A stretch of 64,000 nt of DNA from Odobenus rosmarus divergens (Eukaryota; Chordata; Mammalia; Carnivora; Odobenidae), in assembly GCF_000321225.1 (NCBI RefSeq), contig NW_004451506.1:796570-860569 (forward strand), in the 5' to 3' direction. The position numbers were made by a program, and so were the translations under genes. Below are positions 1 to 13,899 of the stretch, piece after piece. The number at the start of each line of letters is the position of its first letter. The first letter of the stretch is position 1. The notes beneath the pieces are model-generated. The model saw nothing but the letters and a program-made list of their open reading frames with translations, made no database searches and was not told where the DNA came from.

Positions 1-1260
1 TATTAGCTGACTTCCCACAAGCAAAATTCCTTACACTCCTTCAAAATGTTGCTAAATTTGGCTAATCAATTGAAGTAGCCCTTTATTCTCTAAATAGTGT
101 AGGGCCTTTAAAATAACAAAAGACTACAGTTCATACATATATGGTTCTCATATATATATATATGTATATATGTATATATACACATTTTTTCTTTTTATTC
201 ATTACTATTTCCAGTTCTTGAAATCACCTGGATAGTAATCTGTTTGTAATCTTCTAAGACAGCATTTGGAAAATGCTCATTAGGGTAGTTAATATAGTTT
301 GAACACTTATTTTATTGTTCCCACTATTTCTCATGAGTCAAAAAGCACACTGCCTATGCTAATATTGAATTTCTGAATCAATTTCTGAATTAATACAACA
401 GCCTCCTAATGTGAATTTTCCAGGGCAAAACATTATTTGACATCAAAAGGTATCACCTAGCCTTGGAAACAAAAAGGTAAACACAAACACAGACCTAACC
501 AACACTTACTGGTTAATTAATAGCTCTTGAAGATGAACTGTTACTATTGAATAAATATCATTAAATTAAGAAGAGATAGTAAGAGACAGTCAAACCACTA
601 ATGTACTGATTTTTTTTTACAGCTAGTTGGTGACAATATTTAGTTTGAAATTTGACATATTTAATACCTAATTACCACAACACTGGGAAAATAACTCATA
701 GGAAATAACTAGAAAAATCAGCAAGGAGAAACAAACAGTAGGCTTCATTTATCAAAAAAAATGTACCATTTAGGAATGGTAGGCCATGATTCTTCTCTGT
801 TTTTCATCCAGTTGATCTTTGACATTGAAAAGCCTTTATTTATTTTGTATTTTAATTTAAAGCTCATAATACTTGCAGAGAACTGAATCTTAGGCATGGT
901 CCATGGCAGGTACAACACACGCCAATCCTTTCTTATTGACTGTTCCATCACTGTTGTTTAAGGGATAGGTTCATTATCATCATCATTATTATGGAAACTT
1001 ACTTCACTGATCACCTTTCTAGATCTCAAACTTTCAGTTCTCAGGAGGTCCAGTGAGAAGGGCAGGTAAAAACTCCGAGAAGAGAGTGATAATGATGGGT
1101 AATAGAAATTTGAAGAGAAATGCTTATGTGGATCATTGACATGGAAGGCAGCCTGTGTCAAAACAGCAGAGGGGAGGAAGGAATTGAGAAATGGCATGAA
1201 AAACCACAAACAGGCATTGCTCTCACCTCATGTGCTTTTGTTCTGAGCAAAATCTTGATA
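1..1260. other. AT-rich unique sequence
   Basis: No transposon or gene is recognised here. A TA-rich simple repeat lies at about 146-182. Short minus-strand open frames at 745-1209 show no family signature and are probably chance. Confidence 0.6.
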
Positions 1261-1273
1261 GAGAGGCCTTCCA

Positions 1274-1363
1274 GTCTACGGCCATACCACCCTGAACGCG
1301 CCCGATCTCGTCTGATCTCGGAAGCTAAGCAGGGTCGGGCCTGGTTAGTACTTGGATGGGAGA
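1274..1363 (+). pseudogene. 5S rRNA retropseudogene, 3'-truncated
   Basis: These 90 nt match the first 90 nt of mammalian 5S rRNA as I remember it, with no difference that I can see. The match includes the GTCTACGGCCATACC start, the box A region (AGCTAAGCAGGG) and most of the box C region (TTAGTACTTGGATGGG). The last ~31 nt of the 121-nt RNA are missing, so it cannot give a functional 5S rRNA. A 13-bp direct repeat, gagaggccttcca, flanks it at 1261-1273 and 1360-1372; its first bases overlap the 5S end, so the exact 3' border is uncertain by 4 nt. There is no poly(A) tail. Full-length 5S genes are normally in tandem arrays; this is a single dispersed copy. Box A and the intermediate element are intact but box C is cut near its end, so RNA polymerase III activity is doubtful. 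Confidence 0.93.
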
Positions 1364-1372
1364 GGCCTTCCA

Positions 1373-1412
1373 ACACACACACACATACACACACATACAC
1401 ACACACACACAC
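1373..1412. repeat. (CA)n microsatellite
   Basis: A CA dinucleotide tract with occasional CATA interruptions starts directly after the right-hand duplication of the 5S insertion. Confidence 0.95.
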
Positions 1413-2478
1413 TTACCGGAGGGTGTTGTCTAGGGCTTCAATAAAAGATGCTGACTTGAGGGAAAACAGAGGAGATAGGGTGAGAAACAGGGAATGAATA
1501 AGGGAGAGAGGGAGGGATCAGTGAAATTGTTGAAGGAGGCTAGTAGTACAGCTGTGCAACATTTGCAGTGAAAATTTTCCCCTTTGGGGAATTGTTTTGA
1601 CAGGTGGTGTGATCATCCCGAATACCCATTTCATGATGAATACTGACTTCATAATGCTCCTGAACTGATTTTTCCCTCCCATGCATGCCAGAACCTTGGG
1701 CTGGGTGGTTCCCCCAGAGGAAGAAATTTAAAAAGTTTTACTATCTTTAGATAAAGTGGTGATGTTAACATGCTTAAGTTTTGTGCAGTGTAAATGACTT
1801 TGGCTTAAGTTTATGAAGAAAAAAATATGTTTAAATCTGTTGAAATAATTGTTTGGAAACTATAAGCTAATATTTTATTGGATCAAGGTCTTTTGGGTTC
1901 CAGACAGAAAAACATTAGGCTTTAGAAAAGACTACAGAGGCAATATATGAAGATAAATAACTCATAAATGTGAGCACTGCCATTGGTAGTCTGAGTTCCT
2001 TACTTTAGCAGTTAACAGGGCAACAAAGAGGGTGGTGAGCTAGTGCATGCCAGTGTTGGCAGTGACTTTGATGATTTGGACCATTGATTGTAACACAGAC
2101 ACAGTCAAGATAAGATCCACACATGCATTATTAAGAAGGAAGTGATTTGCTGCACCCTGTGTAAAGAGAAAGGGCTAAGCATAAGCATAGAAAAGTCTTA
2201 AAATAGAGCTAATTAAACACCACAGTGGTCAGCATAGACATAATGATTTGGTGGTTGTTTTTTCCATCCAATGTGGGTTCATTTAGCTTTTACCTAGTTT
2301 GAGGGATGGCTAATTGCCGGTTCTCTCTTGCATGCTTTCAAGGGCCTGAGAATGAACATAACTGGTGATCCATTCTTACACTGCCTATCACTCTTGCCCT
2401 ACTCATCATACATCCACCATTATGTGAAGTAGCTTGAGACAATCAACAGACACAAAACCCTGAATCATAAAATAATCC
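1413..2478. other. unclassified unique sequence
   Basis: I recognise no gene or transposon here. The start is purine-rich (about 1455-1520). Confidence 0.5.
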
Positions 2479-2493
2479 AAAGATGACTATTTT

Positions 2494-2805
2494 TTTAAGT
2501 AGGCTCCATGCTGAGAAACCAGAACTCATGACCCTGAGATCAAGAACTGAGCTGAAGGGCGCCTGGGTGGCTCAGTTGGTTAAGCGACTGCTTTCAGCTC
2601 AGGTCATGATCCTGGAGTCCTGGGATCGAGTACCACATCGGGCTCCCTGCTCAGCAGGGAGTCTGCTTCTCCCTCTGACCCTCTTCCCTCTCGTGCTGTC
2701 TCTCATTCTGTTTCTCAAATAAATAAATAAAATCTTAAAAAAAAAAAAAGAACTGAGCTGAAATCAAGTCAGATGTTTAACTGACTGAGCCACCCAGATG
2801 CCCCC
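2494..2805 (-). mobile_element. older Can-SINE, split by a younger one
   Basis: The minus-strand SINE head (GGGGGCATCTGGGTGGCTCAG on the minus strand) ends near 2805 and its poly(T) side starts at 2491. It is flanked by the 15-bp duplication aaagatgactatttt at 2479-2493 and 2806-2820. A plus-strand SINE interrupts it at 2557-2747. Confidence 0.85.
2557..2747 (+). mobile_element. Can-SINE nested in an older SINE
   Basis: The copy runs from the gggcgcctgggtggctcagt head to an AATAAATAAATAAAATC plus poly(A) tail. Its 15-bp target duplication, aagaactgagctgaa, lies at 2542-2556 and 2748-2762, inside the older minus-strand SINE. Confidence 0.95.
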
Positions 2806-2849
2806 AAAGATGACTATTTTAAAAGAAGGCATTTAAAAAGGAGGCTTTA

Positions 2850-2980
2850 GGGGTCCCTAGCTGGCTCATTCAGTGGAGCATGTGACTCTTAATCTCGGGG
2901 TTGTGAGTTCAAGCCTCATGCTGGGTGTAGAGATTACTTAAAAATAAAATCTTTAAAAAAAATAAAATTAAAATTAAAAA
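2850..2980 (+). mobile_element. short carnivore tRNA-derived SINE
   Basis: This is the shorter Can-SINE type, with GACTCTTAATCTCGGGGTTGTGAGTTCAAGCC (split: box B region GGTTGTGAGTTCAAGCC) and an ACTTAAAAATAAAATCTTT tail. Near-identical flanks, aaaaaggaggctt and aaaaagaggctt, mark the target duplication. Confidence 0.88.
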
Positions 2981-2989
2981 GAGGCTTCA

Positions 2990-3859
2990 TAAAATTATTA
3001 TACTTAGGACTTTGAAAGTGTTATTGGGATAACTGTGAATTTCAAGAAAGTAGCAAGTTTGAAAGAACACTGGTAATATTACTATATGTAAATTTTTAAT
3101 TTTTAAGTAAGAACATTATTAGAATTATTCAATAGAGATATACCAATTGTCAATTCAACTGGAGCAATGTATTTTTTTTATTCATATTAAGTCATTTTCA
3201 TTGGGCAAGAGAGTTCTTCAAAAATTATGTCTTTCCAAGACCAGTTGCTTACAGATAATCTTCAGTGACCTGAAAACATACATTTCTGAGAAATCAGCAC
3301 TTTAAGAAAATTTGATCTCACTGTATCCACTGATGCTAATGTAATGCTCTTCTCTGGAAAACATTTTGTTTACAAGAAATAATAAAATGTGATGATTTAT
3401 TGAACCACTTGAATCTCCATTTTGTTGCTAAAGGTAGGGGGAGGGGAAGAATAATCTGAATTCAATTCAATTAAAAGACTTTTGATTAAGTTCTTACTGT
3501 ACATTTAGCACTGGTAAAAGGGAAGAAAAGGGGGGTATCATAGTACAAGAACAGAAACTTAAGCCCTGTTCCCTGTTATCAAACTTCTTCAACGTATTTC
3601 AGGGGGCTGGTGTGGAGGAGGGACCAAACATTTCAAACCATTTTTAAAAGACAGTCATTGGGAAAGAGTCCTACCATTTTTAAGGGGAGGAATATTTCTA
3701 AAGATTAGAGGAGGGGAACCCTATCTTAGTTATACAGAGATGAGGGGGAAAGAGTTGGAGACAGAAAACAGGAAGTCCAGGGAAGAGTGACAGTCTGATA
3801 TGAGCTTCTGCATTTCACCTCTCCCTCTGCTCACACCCCTCACAAGCTTCCCATCTATT
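2990..3859. other. unclassified AT-rich sequence
   Basis: I see no gene or recognisable repeat in this stretch. Confidence 0.45.
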
Positions 3860-4117
3860 TTGGGATGAATTATGTCCTCCCACCCCCAAATTCAAACCTT
3901 AAAGTCCTAGCGCCTAGCACCTCAGAATGTGACCTTATTTGGAAATAGGGTCATTTCAGGTCATTGCATATATAATTCGTTTAGATGAGGTCATAATGGA
4001 GTAGGGTGGCTCCTAATCCAGTTAAGACTGTGCCTTATAAAAAGGGGAAATTTGGACACTAACAACATATAGGGAGAACACCATGTACAGATCAAGACAG
4101 AGATCAGAGTGATGCTT
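3860..4117 (+). mobile_element. MaLR LTR fragment (MST/MLT1 type)
   Basis: The start is a diverged form of the MaLR beginning (GAATTATGTCCTCCCACCCCC). Diagnostic blocks follow: CTCAGAATGTGACCTTATTTGG, then TAATCCAGTTAAGACTG and CTTATAAAAAGGGGAAATTT. The 3' part of the LTR is missing; an L1 starts where it should continue. Confidence 0.85.
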
Positions 4118-6318
<2,201 letters not shown>

Positions 6319-7140
6319 CATACAGATTGCCAAGGGACACATGAAAAGATACTCAGCATCACTTACCATCAGGGAAATGCAAATAAAAAGTACAATGAGA
6401 TATCACCTCACACCTATCAGAATGGCTAAACTCAAAAACTTAACATTAGGTGTTGGCAAAGATGTGGGAAAAAAGGAACACTTGCGCACTGTTAGTAGGA
6501 ATACAAATTGGGACAGCCACTGTGGAAAATAGTATGGAGTTTCCTCAGAAAGTTAAAAATAGAACTACCCTACAATCAGCAATTGCACTACTGGGTATTT
6601 ACCCAAAGAACACAAAAACACTAATTCAAATGGATACATGCACCCCTATGTTTATAGAAGCATTATTTACAATAGCCAAGATATGGAAGCAGTTGTAGTG
6701 TCCATCAATTGATGAACAGATAGAGATGTGGTATACATATAAAATGGACTATTATTCAAAAAATGAAATCTCGCCATTTGCCAAAACATGGATGGAGCTA
6801 CAGAGTATAATGCTAAGCGAAATAAGTTAGTCAGAGAAAGACAAATACCATGTGATTTCACTCATGTGGAATTTAAGAAACAAAACAGATGAGCAAAGGG
6901 AAAAAGAGAGAGAGACAAACCAAGAAACAGACTCTTAATTATAGAGAACAACCTGATGGTTACCAGAGGGGAGGTGAGTGGGGGGATGGGTGAAAATACG
7001 AAGGAGGGCCCTTGTTGTGATGAGCCCTAGGTGTTGTATGGAAGTGTGGAATCACTTATATTGTACACCTGAAACTAAGATAACACTATGTTAACCAACT
7101 AGGATTTAAATAAAACTTTAAAAAATAAATAAAAAATAGA
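6319..7140 (+). mobile_element. second L1 3' end
   Basis: It starts in the L1 segment CACATGAAAAGATACTCAGC, runs through GAGATATCACCTCACACC and the 3' UTR, and ends with an A-rich tail. Its 3' UTR is the same family as that of the L1 directly upstream, for example TGGAATTTAAGAAACAAAAC at both sites. A short frame at 6450-6698 is remnant L1 sequence, not a gene. Confidence 0.88.
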
Positions 7141-7149
7141 AATAAAAAA

Positions 7150-8100
7150 ATTTATTTATTCCTCAAGTGTTGGTAGAATTTACCTGAGAATTTCAGCTCT
7201 GTCAATAAGGAGACTGAACATTTTCTATTTCTTCTAGGATCAACTGCAAATTCGTTTTCTCAAAATTTATCAGTGTCATATAATTTAGCAAGTGTAAATA
7301 TATTTGTTCATTTAGTCAACAAAGGTTGTTGTGTGCCACTCTTTGGGCTCTATCCTAGGCAGTTGGGATACATCAGTAAACAAAAGTCCCTGAACTCTCT
7401 GCCTTTACACTCCTGGACTCTTCCAATGCTTTAATTTTCCAAAACCTGTGCTTACTTCCCCCTTTCCATTCTTATTTTGTATGTCTATCTTTTTTTATTT
7501 TTCCTATTACCTAATTAGTAGTCTATGAAGTTATTTCTGCTTTCTTCTGGATTTCACTTAGAGCAAACCTCCCAAAGGAAAAGAAAATTCATTAATTAGT
7601 TCTGCTGTTTTTCGGTTTCCTAATTCATTAATCTCTCTCTTTTTTTTTTTTTTTTTTACTGATCTCGGTCTATTTTTCTTACCTTGTCCATAGACTTCTA
7701 ACTTCTTAAGGTGAATACCTATTTCATTGATTTTTTTAAGTTTATCTTGTTTAGTAATATAAACATTAAATATAATGAATTTTACTCTGAGCAACTGCCT
7801 TAGTTAAAATTTGATAAATCAATTTTGCTATTTTTCTAGATGTTCTGAATTTTGGTTTTGCTTTCTTCTTTGATTTATCCTGGTTTATAAGAGTTCCTGT
7901 CTTATTTTAATTTCTAGTGTTAGAGCTTTTTTCCCTAGCTTTTATATTCCACTTTTAATCGTGCTGAGCTCAGATATCATCAATCAATGTTTTAAATATT
8001 TTATGGGATTGTGACAAGATACATTCTATTTTAACGTACTGAGTTGGATATAATGGACATACAATTCTGTCTTACACATTTTTATCATCTAGTATTAGAA
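7150..8100 (-). mobile_element. old L1 fragment, antisense
   Basis: The plus strand resembles the complement of L1 ORF2, with blocks such as GTGTTGGTAGAATTTACCTG and TTTGCTTTCTTCTTTGATTTA. It is diverged and interrupted by an L2-like piece. Subfamily not assigned. A run of T lies at about 7629-7646. Confidence 0.55.
7300..7420 (+). mobile_element. L2-like fragment
   Basis: The order of blocks (TTCATTTAGTCAACAAAGG, GTGTGCCACTCTTTGGGC, TAGGCAGTTGGGATACA, GTAAACAAAAGTCCCTG) follows the L2 3' region. Divergence is high. Confidence 0.45.
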
Positions 8101-8112
8101 AATGTATTTTGA

Positions 8113-8356
8113 ATAGTGGTTCTTTCTTTTAACACAGAGTTTCATAACTGGAGGCAGTTTCATCCCATCCACCCCCTAGGGAACATCTGGAGATATTTAT
8201 AGTTCTCACAACTAGTAGGAGGTGAATGGAGGTGATAACTATTTAGTAGGTGGAGGCTAAGGATGCTGCTAAACATCCTACAATGGGTAGGACAACCCCC
8301 ACAACAAAGAATTACCTGAGCTAAAATGTCAGTAGTGCCAAGGTTGAGGAACCCTT
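8113..8356 (+). mobile_element. MER5A DNA transposon (hAT-Charlie)
   Basis: The non-autonomous element MER5A is recognised by GGATGCTGCTAAACATCCTA, CCCCCACAACAAAGAATTA and the ending CAAGGTTGAGGAACCCTT, in plus orientation. A second copy in the opposite orientation lies at 57026-57211. Confidence 0.9.
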
Positions 8357-8359
8357 CTA

Positions 8360-9400
8360 ATACAAGAGTCTTTCTTGCTAGATGTTACAATGTGCTTATT
8401 CCTAATGCCATAATTTCAGGTCATTGTACATGAATTAAAACTAATCCATTTAGGCTCATTTTTTATAGCACTTAAAGTAAACCACCCATCTTTACAGTTC
8501 ATCCATATTTTTTCTTTTGCATTTTATCTTCCCTCAGATTGTTAAACTGGTAACAGGTTTCATGCTTTTAGTATTTTAGTTTAGGGCACATGGGGGAAAT
8601 GAATCCCAGTGAAAATGAGTTAATGCGGGACACAGAAATTTTAAATTATTTCCACAGCATGAGTCAAGAGAAATTTGTTCTGATAAGTAACAGACTGCTA
8701 TTAAGAGATAGAAGCAAACTGAAAGATTAGATTAAACCAGTAATCTAATTTCCTTCCTGCCCCAAATTTCTTGAAATAACTAAACAGAGAGCCAGTTAGA
8801 TAGACCAAATCCACAGCATCCCTAGAATAAAGACACAGAACCATCAGTAAAGGAAAAATCCTTAAGGAGAGAAAGCAAAAGTAATTGGATTGACAAAGAA
8901 ATAAGAACAGAAAACTGTAGCCCAAAGTATTTGCACAAAGCAACTGCTGCAAAAAGTAACAGCAATTTCAGATATGCTTCAAACTTAGAGTCAATAAAAC
9001 AAAACAAAACAAAACAAAAATCTGGAGGTTCCAATGACCTCACATTCCATTAGAGCCATTCCCTCCAAACACATGGTTCCGAGGAGCCCACAATAGCTAT
9101 ATTTGTTCTTCACGCTGAAACCCCCTTCTTCCTAATCAAAGTGAATACTATTCCAGGAAAGGGCAGATAGTAACACAATATTGAGACCGGAGAGAGAAAC
9201 CCGATCACAGCCTGGGGTAACTTCAAAGAACCACACAATAGATAGGATTAAAAAGAAAGAAAGAAAGAAAAGCACAAAGCCAATTCTGGCATTTACTTCC
9301 AGGATAAAGCTATGGAGTGGGGCAGGAGAGGAGAAGTTGACAATAGAAGGAGGAAATTGGAGGACATATCAAGATTAAAGGGGTTCCATGGCTCTATAAG
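8360..9400. other. unclassified sequence
   Basis: I recognise no gene. Simple A-rich repeats occur at about 8996-9018 (AAAAC units) and 9253-9271 (AAAG units). Confidence 0.45.
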
Positions 9401-9404
9401 GACC

Positions 9405-9985
9405 AGTGTATTATGACTCAAGGACACCAGAATTTGTTACTCCAAAGGATGCCACTTTGACTAAGAATTATTTTGAGCTGAAGGCAACTGAGAAGAAACA
9501 GATAGAAGGAAAACTCTCTGCCCTCTCGCTCCCTAAAGAGAGACATCAATTTAGGAATGTGTCCTCCCTCTCTACCAAAAAAAACCAGAGTTAATCACTA
9601 GAGACAACTTTAGACCCTTATCAGCCTGGAGATGGCACCAGAGGAATCCACATAACACCTTACTAACTAGCCTTTACCTTCCATTGGTTTCCCATATATT
9701 TGCCATTCCACAATTTGCTGCCCCCCAGAGACTCAAGATTCTTTCCCTTTGTCATGTCACTTCTCTAAAAATTTATTGTTCCTTTGCAAAGAAGCAATAT
9801 AAGCCCCAATTCTAACCAAGCCTTTGCATTGCTTATCTCTGGGTACTCCCGTGTGTTACTTGCACAATACACATGAATAAACTTCTGTTCATTTTTTTCT
9901 TGTTATTCTGTCCTTTGTCCAGTTTGCATGCCCTGGCCAGAGAATCTAAGGTGGGTAGAGGAAGAGATTTTTCTTCTCATATATG
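9405..9985 (+). mobile_element. LTR-like element, family A
   Basis: It shares the head block GCCACTTTGACTAAGAATTATTTTGAG with three other sites in the window (first 20: GCCACTTTGACTAAGAATTA). It has a TATAAGCC-like box near 9800, a polyadenylation signal AATAAA at about 9876, and an end AAGGTGGGTAGAGGAAGAG. This order is typical of a solo endogenous retroviral LTR. I do not assign a Repbase name. No retroviral protein frame adjoins it. Confidence 0.65.
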
Positions 9986-9989
9986 ACTA

Positions 9990-11985
9990 TGTATGAATTA
10001 ATATTATCCTCTAACAACTCCCTGGGAGAGACAAAGAAGCCAAATATGTGAATGTCATCATCGAAACCATAAACCACATCTCTTGCTAACTCTGGACCAT
10101 CTGGGCAAGGAGCCTCTGAGAGGAAATTTAAACACCAGGACCAACTATAGAAGGCTAAGAAACAAGAACAGCACATAGATTCTACCAGCCACCTGCAAGG
10201 AAGACAGCAACAGGGTTTTGCCTACAATGGCCTTGGGTGATTGAGAGTCTAAGAGGCAGAACCAAAGGAATAGAGACTCTAAATGCACAGATGACATCCA
10301 GAATACTGGGAGCATTCTTCAGAAGTTTGTGGAATGAAGAGGTCTGCCCTTATGCACAGGTGTCACAGCTGTATCTAAGTATATTAGCACCATCACTTTC
10401 CACCTCTATTCCCAGACTCTTTTAACAGGAACCTGCATTCTGACCTGGTAGTAGATCCCTTTGGAATACTTCATATATCCCTCAGAAGAAGTCCCCGAAG
10501 ACAGATTTTTTTACTATGTAATGTAAAAGAACAGCTGAGTGCTGATACCCATTGACCTTGCATGCATCCACATAGGCCACAGAGACAAAGCTTGAACCAC
10601 AGCTGATCCAAGTCTTGGCTGAACATCCTGGATCCTCCTAAAACGTGAGTGCATAGGAGGCTTGTGAGGAAGTGCCCTAAGGCCATTTGTCACTCACTTC
10701 CCTATCTGCCAAGGAGGCTGAAATGAGGCAGTGTCTTATCTCCTCCCAGGTTCTGATGAGGCATGAGGCTGTCTCATCTCATCAGGCTACAGCTACAGGC
10801 TAAAGAGTGGCTTAGCAGAAGCACAGCAGCGGCTCCACAGTCGCAGGAAGGGCCATTATTCCTGCTGCAATTAGCTGGACCTTTTGTTTTGGTGTTGTCC
10901 TGCACAAGACGCTAAAGAAAGGAGATGGTTATTGTAAGGGCCATAGAGACTGAAAAAAGGACAGATTATGCTGCTATATTCAGAAGAAACTCATAAAATT
11001 ACTTACATTTCAGTAATAATTTTTCCCTGAGGTTCCTGCTGATATATAATCACATGTCTTTGTTTCTTCAATGGATCAATAGTCTTATAAATACCAACAT
11101 CTCTGTTTCTATTCTGCTGCTTTATCACCATTGCAACTTGCACAAGAGTTGATAAAATTTCCCATTTTATAAACGCAATTTTTTTCAGGCAAATACATAT
11201 CTTCACTACCTCTAGGAAAAATAAATCAAATTATAAGATTTATTAAAATTTAATGGAGCAATTTCTTATTCTAATTATCCAATAGAAATAATATTAATAT
11301 ATCAAATATTAATATAAACATCAAGAGAAACTCAAAGATTTCCAGGGATTTTTTTTTCTTTTTTATGCTTTAAATGAACCGAGTCTAAGGCACAAATGTT
11401 TTGATAAAGCAATAACAGGAAAAGTTTTTTAAAAAGTTTAACTATGAGTTCAACAGTTAACTAGTTGGTTACTTGGAAACATGTCAAAAGCAAAAATTAT
11501 TTTTAAACAACTTAAAAATTGTAATATCTGACACATAGTTATATAGGGAAAAGTTTTATGTAATAATCAAGATGATTCCTTGGATAATTAGACTGGTTTA
11601 ATACTTTTGGCTCGGAAATACCTATCTTTTTTCTGATTTTACTAGTACAAAATTAATTTAGCATATTCTCTTGGATTTATTTTCTAATAAAAAGGATAAT
11701 TAATTTGAGCTTTCTAAACTTCCCCTACTGATTTTAATAGTCAAATAAGCTAATTCATATAAGATTATAAAATATTAAAATTATGTGTCAAACTAGATTA
11801 AACTATAATAGATAATTCTTTATAAGAAGGATCCTTACAATGCTGTAAATCATAAAGACTTAATATGCCAGCATAAATTGTAATACCCAAATGCTTACTT
11901 GTAAAACCTTAAACCAATATTAAATTGAGTTAATTATTGAATTATCTTTGGATACCCAGAAATTTTCCAAGTAAGTGTTAAAACG
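9990..11985. other. unclassified sequence
   Basis: The part 10000-10920 is less AT-rich and could hold an unrecognised LTR or unique DNA. Beyond 10980 it is AT-rich. The short open frames here carry no recognisable domain. Confidence 0.4.
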
Positions 11986-11989
11986 AAGA

Positions 11990-12320
11990 CAACCGGCCCA
12001 AAATGGAGTCTCTGACGCCAAGCCTCACCTCACTAAAACAAAACTTAATTACAGTTTTAGCTCTCTCAGAAATGAAATCTTAAACTGGTCAATCAAGAAT
12101 CATCTGATCAGCACTAGTTAGGTAATCTGCCTCACACATCCCTGCCATCCCGAACCAATCCACTTTTTTGCCTAGTACAACTTTCCTGTTCCTGTTCCCT
12201 TCTGCCTATAAAAGTTTTTTCATCTTGTGCAGCTACTTGGCTCTCTGCTAGATTGGATGCTGCCTGACTCAAGAATAGTTGAATAAAGCCAATAAAATCT
12301 TTAAAATTTTGAATTTTGTG
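11990..12320 (+). mobile_element. LTR-like element, family B, copy 1
   Basis: It has a CCAAT block (GAACCAATCCAC), a TATA box (CTATAAAAG at about 12206), and a doubled polyadenylation signal (GAATAAAGCCAATAAAATC). The closely similar arrangement CATTGAATAAAGCCAATAAG recurs at about 49005, so both belong to one LTR family. Confidence 0.7.
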
Positions 12321-12324
12321 TTTT

Positions 12325-13555
12325 GTAACCTAACATAAAGTATAACACATTGGTCACTAAACGTCCTTTTAATTTCCCCTTCTTTTTTTACAAAAACTAT
12401 AGAATGGTCATCAATTAGCGGATTAAAGGATGAAAATGCCTTTAAATGATAACAAGGTCTATTTTTGCCAAGATAAATTTGATAAGATGACATAATTAGT
12501 ACTCATGGACAAACATAACTAGAGAGGTCTTACTTCTCTGCCTTTTAATCTTACTCTCTCGGAAGGATACAGAAGTTGGTTGCTATAAGTGAAGCTTTCA
12601 AAAGCCCTCTCTTGGAAGTCAGATCCTAAATAGATTTTTTCCTTCCTTAACAGATATTATCACAACCCCCAACCTCTGACAATCTGTAACGATGCTAAAC
12701 CTCTTTCACTATTCATAAACACTTCTGTTCAGATACAGTTATCTGATACCCATGCATGCCACATGATCAGAGTCTTAAGAATTAACATCTATACTTAATA
12801 GTAGATATTGTGCCTTCAGAGTTGTATATGAAGTTGCCATGCTAGGAAAATCAAGGATTTTCCCAATTTCTCTGTGAAATCAAATAAAATTATTGAAGAT
12901 AATCCACCATCGCCAAAAAAATCTCATTTTCAAGCTTAAAATCGACGAAGAAAATGCATTATTTATCTCCTACTAGTTTGTACCAAACAGAAACTAAAGC
13001 TTTATAGTCAATAGAAAGGCAGTTACTTAATCTAGATTCTGTAAGAAAAAAAAACTTTAATTATTGTCAGAATCTTGCCTTATTCATAATTTTTATAAAC
13101 CCCTAAAAAGCTGAAGCTGTAAGCAAGAACTGAAACCTACCTAAAGAATCACTTGAACATTCATAAATTTCATTTTATTATTTCAAGCTTTGATATATCT
13201 TTTAATCCTTATTTATCAATAAATATTCTGGTTGAATTGAAGTAGTCTCTTACCAAAAGACTTACATGTTGATACAAAAACTTAATGGATTTTGTTTTCT
13301 GCCCAGAAATATCTTTAATATATCAATAATGATGAAAACTTACTTTATAGATGATTTTTTTAATGTATGCAAAAGACTCACGTTAAACTGAAAAGCCCGC
13401 ATCATTCCTAAAGCTCTAAGAAGAAAAAGGCACCCTGAGATATCTTGATCTCATTGAGTATAATTATTTAACTTATTTATGGAGTTCATTATATACAGCA
13501 GGTGCCAGCTACATATCCAAAAGGGACACCAGCAATACACCTCTACAGACTAGCT
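12325..13555. other. unclassified AT-rich sequence
   Basis: I recognise no gene or named repeat. Confidence 0.4.
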
Positions 13556-13559
13556 AGTC

Positions 13560-13895
13560 TAGAAGTATTACAGCTTGGATGAACCTTGAGGACATTCTGC
13601 TAAGTGAAATAAGCTAGTCACGAAAGACAAATACTATGATTCCATTTATAGGAGATTCCTAGAGTAGTCAAATTCACAGAAGCAGAAAGTAGAATGGTGG
13701 TTGCAAGGCACTGGGGAGGAATGAGAGGAAGGGGAATTAGCATTTAATGGGTATGGCGTTTCAGTATGGAAAGATGAAAAAGTTTTGGAGACGGATGGTA
13801 GAGATGGTTGCCCAACAATGTGACTGTACTTAATGCCACTGAAAATACACATAAAAATGGTTAAAATGATAAATTTCATGTATATATACCACAGA
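13560..13895 (+). mobile_element. old L1 3' end (L1M type)
   Basis: The L1M 3' terminal blocks are present: GCTTGGATGAACCTTGAGGA, AAGTGAAATAAGCTAGTCA, AGTAGAATGGTGGTTGC and the terminal ATGGTTAAAATGATAAATTT. Confidence 0.85.
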
Positions 13896-13899
13896 GAGG

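Noticed and set aside
1274..1363. Functional 5S rRNA gene
   Set aside because: The last ~31 nt, including the end of box C and the 3' stem strand, are missing.
1120..1497. 125-aa plus-strand open frame
   Set aside because: It runs through the 5S retrocopy and a CA repeat; no protein family is visible.
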